Positions 56,500 through 64,000 of a stretch of DNA of 64,000 nucleotides are shown in pieces (within the stretch, counting starts at the first letter, position 1; every line of letters starts with the position of its first letter). Below the pieces are notes generated by a model, which did not search any database, was not told the DNA's origin, and saw only the letters and a list, made by a program, of their open reading frames with translations. The translations under genes were made by a program, and so were the position numbers. This stretch comes from Eurosta solidaginis (taxonomy: Eukaryota > Arthropoda > Insecta > Diptera > Tephritidae): contig NC_090319.1 in NCBI RefSeq assembly GCF_040869045.1, forward strand, positions 378,959,601-379,023,600, given 5' to 3'.

Positions 56500-58465
56500 T
56501 TCATATTAAAAACAAATATTGAGTTTTTGAAGTTTTTCAGCTGCAAAAAAAAATTTTAAATATTATAAAAAGATCTACACACGATTAGTCTTAGTCAAGT
56601 GTCTGTTTCAATGTGTTTGTAATTGAAATTTAAGTAACTTCCCGATAAGCTACAAGCTTGAAACTTGGAATATAGTTCAGAACCCGATGACAATGCAATC
56701 ACGGTTGCCACTTTTGGTCCATTTGGACCAAAAATAGTCCCTTCGAACGCCATTTGTTCCGCTGGCCCTTTTTTTCAATTTTGGTCCTTTTTAGGCAGTA
56801 GCCACGATTTTGCTACTTCCTTTTTCACTGAGGTTAAAATTCACAACTCTGCCCACAACATTTGGCACACTTTCCCACATTAACCCACATATAATTTTCA
56901 ATTTACTTATTTATATGGAAATTTTTTTTTATTGCTCAGTCAATAAAATATACTAGACCAATGACATTTCATAGGAGATATTTTAGGCGAGGCGTTAATA
57001 AGAAAAGTGATGGATCTAAGGGCAAACACATTACAGGGACTTTTCAGAAAAAATCTTGTTTTAGTGTCCAGATATTTCGATCGGTTATCAAACACCCTTC
57101 GTGATAAATATTTTTCAATAAGAAAAATTTTCTCAAATACACGTGTGCCTCTAAGAAATTTGGCAGGCCTTTCTACTGATGTAGCCATTACGATGGCCGT
57201 CGAGTTAAAATTTGAATTGAAAACTAATTAAAATAATGAAACTAATTGGTTTTATGTTTCGTAACACTTTCAAAAATTTTTACATAAAATCCCATGTAAA
57301 AATTGCAGGAGTATTGTGGTGTTAAGGCACGCCGAATACTTGAAAACAAAGTAGTTTGGCTAAGAAATATTTTAACTGTTTTACTTATTGAAAGCGGTAA
57401 CTTTATATATGAATAACGAATCGCGATTGAACAAATTTACTTTTATATTCAAATGTAAAAAAATTTGATTTCGAAAGAAGTGTTTTGTGTTTTATTCTCG
57501 TAGGAACAGAACCCCATAATCTTCAATAACAACGCTGTTAACTAATTTCTAGTACATATTTAAATGTAATCAGGTTCCGTTATTGCACAGTTGAAACTTT
57601 TAAGGCGTTTGATTTTTAATCTAAAGCCTGAGGCTAGAATCATTATGTGTGAGTTTTTCAAAAATCACACTTATTAAATCTAGGTTTTGGTATGAAATTT
57701 CAACGTTCAGGGGAAAAAGTAAGCATCATTTATGATTTACTGAGTTTGCTTATAGTTCGTCTACACCAAAACGCAAGTTTTTTAGCCTTTTCTTACTAAA
57801 ACCTAACTGCGCTATACTCTTTATTTCTTTCCAATTAACAACATAATGCTGGAGCTAAGAGCTTTGTCAGCAAAACGATATTCAAAACGTATTGTTAGTG
57901 AAGGCATAGACTTGTGCAGTTTTAATTAAGTCTCCTATTAGCTAAGTTTATTAAAGTTTTGTATAGGAAACCATGGAAACATCCTGAAATTTTATATTTA
58001 ACAACGACTACGACACTTTTGTGAATTGCTTGTATCACAATCAAATAAAACAAAAATATGGTCCTTTTTCCTGAGAAGTGGTCCTTTTTTCGATGAACTT
58101 TGGTTCCATATGAAAACATGGTGTGGCAACCGTGAATGCAATAATAAGAAAAAACTCCGATAGGTTGTGCATGGATCGAAATATTTCAAATTTCCTATTT
58201 GTGGTCCGATTTGGTTCATATTTGGAACACATAATTCATACATGAATAGAAAGCGCCTATGAAAAAAAATCTCCGCTAGGTGGCGCAAGGATCGACATGT
58301 TCAAAAAAATCGTATTTGTGGTCCGATTTGGCTCATATTTGGAACAAATATTACATACAGTCCGGTAGAAGTGTCATCAAAATATTTTGGAGTTCTAGGA
58401 GGGACAAGCATAGGTGGTGCCGAGTCGAGTATAGTCTTTGTAAGGATTATGTATTGAAGAATTAG
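56500..58465. repeat. Repeat E ('GGTGGCGCA-GGATCGA' family), split by a transposon
   Basis: Left part 56,600-56,699 ('AAGCTTGAAACTTGG', 'GAACCCGATGACAATGCAAT') continues at 58,135 after removing the insert ('AATGCAATAATAAGAAAAAA'). Then two ~130-bp modules follow: 'CTCCGATAGGTTGTGCATGG'..'TTGTGGTCCGATTTGGTTCA' at 58,153 and 'CTCCGCTAGGTGGCGCAAGG'..'TTGTGGTCCGATTTGGCTCA' at 58,270. Non-coding. Confidence 0.65.
56700..58134. mobile_element. 1,435-bp TIR transposon with 8-bp TSD nested in repeat E
   Basis: Termini 'CACGGTTGCCAC' (56,700-56,711) and 'GTGGCAACCGTG' (58,123-58,134) are perfect 12-bp inverted repeats; looser inverted similarity continues ('TTTGGTCCATTTGGACCAAA' against 'CTTTGGTTCCATATG'). 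Perfect 'AATGCAAT' flanks both sides (56,692-56,699 and 58,135-58,142). An 8-bp TSD points to the hAT superfamily (P or Merlin less likely). Frames inside (57,007-57,231 plus; 56,940-57,188 minus) are complementary to each other and resemble no transposase I know, so it is probably non-autonomous. Confidence 0.85.
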
Positions 58466-58576
58466 ATTTTAACAAATTGTCAGGAAAGGGTCCGTCTAAT
58501 AATGGGTCAGTAAATGAACTAAATAGAATGAGAAATAATAGGTAATTAAATAAAGACTAAAAACTTGAAAATAAAA

Positions 58577-58977
58577 TAATAATAAAAAAACAATTTTAAG
58601 TTAAACGGTTTTATTGAAAACAATACTTACATGAAGTAATATTAATGCTAAAAGCTAGAAAATAATTAGGTAGGTCCTAGGTACTAGTGATCCCACTCCT
58701 CATCAATCTAGGGCGTTGATCATACAATTAAATAATAGCGTTGGACGCGTCAAATTTCTTTTGATAGTCATATATAAGACCAACTGAGCCTTAATAAGTT
58801 CACGCGCCCAACGCTTTTATTTAATTGTATGATCAACGCCCTAGATTGATGAGGAGGAGTGTGATGACTAGTACCTAAGACCTACCAAATTATTTTCTAG
58901 CTTTTTGTACTAATATTACTTCATGTAAGTATTGTTTTCAATAAAACCGTTTAACTTAAAAATTTTTTTTTATTATA
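58577..58977. mobile_element. 401-bp foldback element, ~175-bp arms
   Basis: 'TTTTAAGTTAAACGGTTTTA', 'GAAAACAATACTTACATGAA', 'AGGTAGGTC', 'ATCAATCTAGGGCGTTGATC', 'ATACAATTAAATAATAGCGT' on the left recur inverted on the right ('ATTTAATTGTATGATCAACG' to 'AAACCGTTTAACTTAAAAA'). The loop is about 50 bases (58,757-58,804). A-rich outer ends extend the pairing, so no TSD can be cut out. Mismatches are few. No coding capacity. Confidence 0.75.
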
Positions 58978-59469
58978 TCTACATATTTACTTGTACTTAT
59001 TGATATGTATATGGATTTTTAATAACTGCAATACCGTCAGTCGATTTGTTGACCCTCGTTTTAGTGGAAGGTTGTTACGACATTGATTGCCTGCCCATTT
59101 TTATTATTAATTTTTCTTTTTAAAAACTTGTTAGTGTTGCGAACATAAAATTGTTTGGCTATGAAATTTCGCAAAATCTATTTTCCCATAAACCAAATCC
59201 CAAAAATAACATTCTAAATTGTTACCATTTATTCAATGCTCTCTTATTCCCTTACCACTACTTTAATACATTGTTGTTATTACTCTTTTAATATTTCTGT
59301 GCATCCTCGGGTTCAAGTAGATTTGATTAATGATATCTGTTTAGGGACATGTGTAAAAATTGATTGCCAATATTTGGCGTTGGCTCTTTTTCCAGCAAAT
59401 TAACTTGTGTGTGTGTATGTATGTATGTATGTGCTTGTGAGTTAAGTGTTTATTTGTTGTATGTTAACT
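58978..59469. other. Unannotated AT-rich stretch
   Basis: A (TATG)n-like run at 59,408-59,431 just outside element A. No gene. Confidence 0.35.
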
Positions 59470-61788
59470 TTTATTATACTCAGTTGAGCAGAGCTCACAG
59501 AGTATATTAACTTTGATTGGATAACGGTTGGTTGTACAGGTATAAAGGAATCGAGATAGATATGGACTTCCATATATCAAAATTATCAGTATCGAAAAAA
59601 AATTCGATTGAGCCATGTCCGTCCGTCCGTCCGTCCGTCTGTCCGTTAACACGATAACTTAAGTAAATTTTAAGGTATCTTGATGAAGATCGCTATTTAA
59701 AATGAACGATATCGGACAATAACCACGCCCACTTTTTCGATATCGAAAATTTCGAAAAATCGAAAAAGTGCGATAAATACGGATTAAGCGATGAAACTTG
59801 GTAGGTGAGTTGAACTTATGACGCAGAATGGAAAACTAGTAAAATTGTGGACAATGCGCGTGGCACCGCCCACTTTTAAAAGAAGGTAATTTAGAAGTTT
59901 TTCAAGCTGTAATTTGGCAGTCGTTGAAGATATCATGATGAAATTTGGCAGGAACGTTACTATTATTACTATATGTCTGCTTAATAAAAATTAGCAAAAT
60001 CGGATAACGACCACGCCCACTTTTTAAAAAAAAATTTTTTAATTCAAATTTTAAAAGAAAAGTTAATATCTTTACCGTATATAAGTAAATTATGTCAACA
60101 TTCAACTCCAGTAATGATATGGTGCAACAAACAACAAAAATAAAAGAAAATTTCAAAATGGGCGTGGCTCCGCCCTTTTCATTTAATTTGTCTAGGATAC
60201 TTTTAATGCCATAAGTCGAACAAAAATTTACCAATCCTTGTGAAATTTGGTAGAGGCTTAGACTCTAGGACGATAACTGTTTTCTGTGAAAAAGGGCGAA
60301 ATCGGTTGAAGGCACGCCCAGTTTTTATACACAGTCGGCCGTCTGTCCTTCCGCCCGGCCGTTAACACAATAACTTGAACAAAAATGGATATATCTTTAC
60401 TAAACTCAGTCCACGTACTTATCTGAACTCACTTTGTATTGGCGTAAAAAATGGCCGAAATCCGACTATGACCACGCCAACTTTTTCGATATCGAAAATT
60501 ACGAAAAATTAAAAAAAATGCCATAATTATATACCAACTGCGAAAAAAGGGATGAAACATGATAATTGTATTGTTTTATTGACGCAAAATATAACTTTAG
60601 AAAAAAAACTTGGTAAAATGAGTGTGACACTTACCATATTAAGTAGAAGAAAATGAAAAAGTTTTGCAAGGCGAAATCAAAAGCCCTTGGAATCTTGGAA
60701 TGAATACTGTTCGTGGTATTACATATATAAATAAATTAGTGGTACCCGACCGATGACGGTCTGGATCACCCTGGTCCACATTTTGGTCTATATCTCGAAA
60801 ACGCCTTCACATATACAACTAAGGGCCACTCACTTTTAAAACCCTCATTAGTACCTTTAATTTGATACCCATATCGTACAAACACATTCTAGAGTCACCC
60901 CTGGTCCACCTTTAAGGCGATATCTCGAAAAGGCGTCCACCTATAGAACTAAGGCCCACACCCTTTTAAAATACTTATTAAAACCTTTCATTTGATACCC
61001 ATATTGTACAAACGCATTCTAGAGTCGCCCCCCGTCCACGTTTATGGCGATATCCCGAAAAGGCGTTCACCCATAGAACTAAGGCCCACTCCCTTTTAAA
61101 ACACTTATTAACACCTTTCGTTTGATACCCATATTATACAAGCGCATTCTAGAGTCAACCCTGGTCCACTTTTATAACGATATTCCGAAAAGGCGTCCAC
61201 CTATAGAACTAAGGCCCACTCCCTTTTAAAATACTCATTAACACCTTTCATTTGATACCCATATAGTACAAAGAAATTCTAGAGTCACCTCTGGTGCACC
61301 TTTATGGCGATATCTCGAAAAGGCGTCCACATATAGAACTAAGGCCCACACCCTCTTAAAATACTCATTAACACCTTTCGCTTGATACTCATATCGTACA
61401 AACCAATTCTAGAGTCACCCCTGGTCCACCTTTATGGCGATATCTCGAAAAGGCGTCCACCTATAGAACTTAGGCCCACTCCCTTTTAAAATTATTATTA
61501 ACACATTTCATTTGATACCCATATTGTACAAACAAATTCTAGAGTAAGGCCTGGTTCACTTTTATGGAGATATCCCTTAATGGCGTCAATCTATAGAACT
61601 ATGGCCCACTTCCTCTTAAAATACTCTTTAATACCTTCCATTCGATACACATGTCATACAAACACATTCCAGGGTTACCCTAGGTTCTGTTTACAACATG
61701 GTGATTTTCCCTTACTTTGTCTCCACAGCTCTCAACTGAATATGTAATGTTCGGCTACACCCGAACTTAGCCTTCCTTACTTGTTTTT
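59470..61788 (-). mobile_element. Element A, full-ended ~2.3 kb copy with seven 130-bp tandem units
   Basis: Minus-strand 5' end at about 61,788 ('AACAAGTAAGGAAGGCTAAG', 'TTCGGGTGTAGCCGAA'), 3' end at about 59,473 ('GAGCTCTGCTCAACTGAGTA'+'TAATAAAA'). From the 5' end: seven 130-bp units (60,771-61,680), 'GGGCGTGG'-bearing modules, then (GTCC)n on the plus strand at 59,619-59,645. Same family as 17,567-19,174, which has only two such units. No coding capacity; how it moves is unknown. Confidence 0.8.
60771..61680. repeat. 130-bp tandem repeat, seven units, exact spacing
   Basis: Units start at 60,771, 60,901, 61,031, 61,161, 61,291, 61,421 and 61,551, each reading 'CTGGTCCACCTTTATGGCGA' (variants), 'TATCTCGAAAAGGCGTCCAC', 'CTATAGAACTAAGGCCCACT', 'CCCTTTTAAAATACTCATTA', 'ACACCTTTCATTTGATACCC' and 'ATATTGTACAAACGCATTCT'. 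Spacing is 130 in every interval although the sequences differ by about 5-15% by eye, so substitutions have accumulated without indels. Confidence 0.9.
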
Positions 61789-62030
61789 ACTTGTGTTTGT
61801 ATGTATGAAAGCAAAACAGACGTTTGATTTTTGGCTAAGCTTAATTTATTTTTTATAGCTTTCATATTTTACTTTGCTGAAAATCAAAAAAAAAAAAAAA
61901 TTTATAAAAATTAAAATAAAATGCTGATAAATGCATACTTCAGAGTGGATTAAATAAAGATAGAGAGTTTTGTTTAATATGGTGCTATGTCAAAGGAAAT
62001 AAATAATAAAATAATAAAGTGTAGTATAAT
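61789..62030. other. Short unannotated stretch
   Basis: No feature recognised. Confidence 0.3.
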
Positions 62031-62034
62031 AGAA

Positions 62035-62395
62035 GGCGGCCACCGTGGTGTGATGGTGGCGTGCTCCGCCTATCACACCGTATGCCCTGGGTTCAACTCC
62101 CGGGCAAAGCAACATCAAAATTTTAGAAATAAGGTTTTTCAATTAGAAGAAATTTTTTCTAAGCGAGGTCGCCCCTCGGCAGTGTTTAGCAAGCGCTCCG
62201 GGTGTATTTCTGCCATGAAAAGCTCTCAGTGAAAACTCATCTGCCTTGCAGATGCCGTTCGGAGTCGGCATAAAGCATGTAGGTCCCGTCCGGCCAATTT
62301 GTAGGGAAAATCAAGAGGAGCACGACGCAAATTGGAAGAGAAGCTCGGCCTTAGATCTCTTCGGAGGTTATCGCGCCTTACATTTATTTATTTTA
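62035..62395 (+). mobile_element. tRNA-derived SINE, best-preserved copy
   Basis: The head 'GGCCACCGTGGTGTGATGGT' plus 'GGCGTGCTC' is A-box-like and 'CCTGGGTTCAACTCCCGGGC' holds a B box (GGTTCAACTCC). The body has 'CTAAGCGAGGTCGCCCCTCG' and a core with 'ATCTGCCTTGCAGATGCCGT', 'TCGGAGTCGGCATAAAGCAT' and 'GTAGGTCCCGTCCGGCCAAT'. The 3' end reads 'CTCTTCGGAGGTTATCGCGC', 'CTTACATTTATTTATTTTA', an (ATTT)n tail typical of SINEs mobilised by a LINE with the same tail. Both promoter boxes look intact, so it may still be transcribed by pol III. Other copies: 31,002 and 56,190, all in plus orientation. Confidence 0.85.
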
Positions 62396-62548
62396 TAATA
62401 GAAGAGAAGGAATGTTAAAAGCGGCATACCGTAACCTTAGTTCACGAGGGCCATAACTAAATGATTTTCTTAAGGCATATATGGGATAAAATTTTCTAAG
62501 AGTACCATATTTCCAAAGGTTCCGTTCCATAATAATATATATATATAT

Positions 62549-62711
62549 AGCATTCATACACTCTTATTGTTGCGTTCGGTTTTAACGCAGCACTGTAAGC
62601 AGCATCATTTCTTTCGATTACAACGCAGTGATTATATATATATAGAAAGAAATGATGCTGCTTACAGTGCTGCGTTAAAACCGAACGCAACAATAAGAGT
62701 GTGTGAATGCT
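62549..62711. repeat. Near-perfect 66-bp-arm hairpin
   Basis: 62,549-62,614 is the reverse complement of 62,646-62,711 with a single difference, which would be a G:U pair in a plus-strand RNA. The loop is 31 bases, including a (TA)n run. Arms include 'TTGTTGCGTTCGGTTTTAAC' and its complement. The right arm flows into RTE-type coding sequence ('CYRELKREARR'). Such a stem could be a Dicer-type hairpin RNA if transcribed, but nothing shows transcription. Confidence 0.85.
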
Positions 62712-62990
62712 ACCGTGAGTTGAAAAGGGAAGCGAGACGCATCTGCGGGAGGAATTGTAGGAAAAGAAAGCCGTGAATGCGAGGAGCTTGAGCTGATAGC
62801 CAACAAGGATAACACTAGAAAATTTAACTAAAAAAATCCGGCGATAGACAGAAAGCCCTTGGCAAACTCCTGTAAAAAGTATAACGGCGACCTGGAAACG
62901 GCACACAATCGATGATGATGGTATGGATGTGCCCTTACCCGACTATGACGGTATAAGAATAGCGAAGAGTAAATATAGATGAGACTAGCT
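62660..62990 (+). pseudogene. RTE-type LINE fragment upstream of the RT domain
   Basis: Broken frames give 'CYRELKREARRICGRNC', 'ECEELELIANKDNTRKF' and 'DDDGMDVPLPDYDG' (about 62,911-62,955). This is the linker between endonuclease and RT in RTE-like LINEs as I remember it, where 'D-x-P-x-P-x-x-x-E/D-V' precedes the first RT motif. It stops before the RT core. Truncated, with stops. Confidence 0.55.
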
Positions 62991-63119
62991 ACGGCTGTGA
63001 CGAAGACCTCATACCTTTCATGAATCGAGTTGAATAGTAATGTGCTGAAATTTCAAAAATTCATAAAATCAAAACAATAAGTTATATTGGATATATATTA
63101 TATATATTACCGATCTTAA

Positions 63120-63365
63120 CAATTCAATTCCATTTTTCAGATAACAATATACGCCTTATATGAACCCATCCTGTGAAATTTCAATCATCTTGCTGTTAAA
63201 ATTAGGAATAAATGACGAAATCCTTCTTTTTCGAAAAGTCGGTTGTAGGGGGATATATGCTATAGTGGTCCAATCCGGTCGGTTTCGACAAATTATCAAT
63301 ACAAAAAAGTTAGATCGTAGATATGTGCGTACATGCTTTCCAAAATTTTTAGGGTGACCCAAAAT
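63120..63365. repeat. Dispersed-repeat fragment ('GGGGGATATATGCTATAGTG' type)
   Basis: 'GGGGGATATATGCTATAGTG' followed by 'GTCCAATCCGGTCGGTTTCG' and 'ACAAATTATCAAT' has the wording of a widespread dipteran non-coding repeat (from memory). It resembles the 'TTGTGGTCCGATTTGG' phrase of repeat E but is a separate family. No coding content. Confidence 0.4.
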
Positions 63366-64000
63366 TGCATATCAATACCTCGCCTACGAGCTTCTGGGAT
63401 CAAGACTAACAAAAAAATTAAATAAATTTTTTTTTAGGTTTCATAAAACTCATATTCATCTAGTTAATACTACATATAACCCCACTTTAACAGCGCTTGA
63501 GAGTGCACAGATAAAATGCAAGCAATTTGTTGGCCCGACAGTCGCCTAACCGCGAATACGCAAACTTCTAAAACTGTTTATGGTGACTTGTACTTAGGAA
63601 TCGTGCTTGGGAATCGTTCAACCGATTCGTCATCTACGAATCGTCGGGTATCGATTCTAGCAACCACCAGTTCTGATCGATAAGACACTAGGCTGCTGCA
63701 AACATCATAGCCGCCAACCGATACAGCGTTCACCGATTACACCAGAAACCGGGAGCTATAAGTCAACCGATACACCTGCTCACAGATTCCAACGGCAGAC
63801 GGATGCTGTCCATCGACCCTAGCGTGTCATCTCTTCCATCAATAAACGATTGGTAACAGTTCCCCTTCAATATTACAATAAGATAGAATTCTAAGATAGG
63901 GTGTGTGTGTGTAGACGCCTGAACTAAATACCGCCAAAAAAGTAACGCGTATTCATTTAGCAAGACGATATGTGCCTCTTCCACTCTGAATTGACTGAAT
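63366..64000. other. Unannotated end of window
   Basis: 63,590-63,790 repeats 'ACCGATTCGTCATCTACGAA', 'GAATCGTCGGGTATCGATTC' and 'CCAACCGATACA', giving a CCGAT-rich segment. (GT)n at 63,900-63,912. No gene recognised. Confidence 0.35.

Noticed and set aside
19619..59645. CRISPR-like or clustered regular arrays (GGAC and AACAT tracts)
   Set aside because: Repeats are simple microsatellites or transposon modules without unique spacers of even size, and the DNA is eukaryotic.
62496..62906. 136-residue minus-strand frame
   Set aside because: It reads through the hairpin and LINE debris; the same residues appear on the plus strand because of the palindrome.

Overview
This 64 kb window looks like gene-poor, AT-rich DNA from a higher dipteran, probably a true fruit fly (Tephritidae). 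That placement is inference: it rests on the interspersed repeats (a tRNA-derived SINE ending in a 'TCGGAGTCGGCATAAA..CATGTAGGTCCCGTC' core, long non-coding elements carrying GGAC microsatellites and bounded by 'TTCGGGTGTAACCGAA' and 'CTGAGTATAAAA', and short LINE derivatives with an (AAC)n tail), which resemble tephritid repeats as I remember them. I find no convincing host protein-coding exon, tRNA, rRNA or other functional gene. Nearly all open frames are chance frames or broken transposon genes. The window could be a large intron or intergenic DNA.

Layout. 1-5 kb: degenerate TCGATAAC minisatellite, a 254-bp TIR element and one LINE-derived repeat. 5.1-7.5 kb: a tandem, inverted array of near-identical ~466-bp units with a tRNA-like promoter, inserted as a block with a 12-bp target-site duplication (TSD) inside AACAT-rich DNA; this is the most striking structure here. 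9.6-14.6 kb: two copies of an unclassified ~400-bp repeat, a solo LTR and a 400-bp LINE derivative. 15.6-19.2 kb: a second TCGATAAC block and element A (+). 19.8-24.5 kb: an RNase H-type LINE relic and a frameshifted LINE with endonuclease and reverse transcriptase. 25.8-29.9 kb: a decayed hAT transposon, two element B copies back to back and an RTE-type LINE relic. 31-33.9 kb: a SINE, a degenerate CCCGAAATGATC minisatellite and a 644-bp TIR element with a perfect 8-bp TSD. 35-40 kb: overlapping LINE relics on both strands, plus tRNA-like SINE pieces. 41.8-44 kb: element B split by an internally deleted LINE with a 13-bp TSD. 44.6-54.3 kb: two copies of a modular repeat (D), a foldback made of two tRNA-like SINEs, a TIR element and a second solo LTR. 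54.7-58.5 kb: TTCGGTTTTG-type minisatellite blocks, a SINE, and repeat E split by a 1,435-bp TIR transposon with a perfect 8-bp TSD. 58.6-61.8 kb: a 400-bp foldback and element A (-) carrying seven exact-length 130-bp tandem units. 62-64 kb: a SINE, a near-perfect 66-bp-arm hairpin abutting an RTE fragment, and another dispersed repeat.

No genes act together here. What can be read is insertion history: retroposons with 9-13-bp TSDs, DNA transposons with 8-bp TSDs, nested insertions whose empty sites survive in sister repeats, and several inverted structures whose transcripts could fold into long double-stranded RNA.
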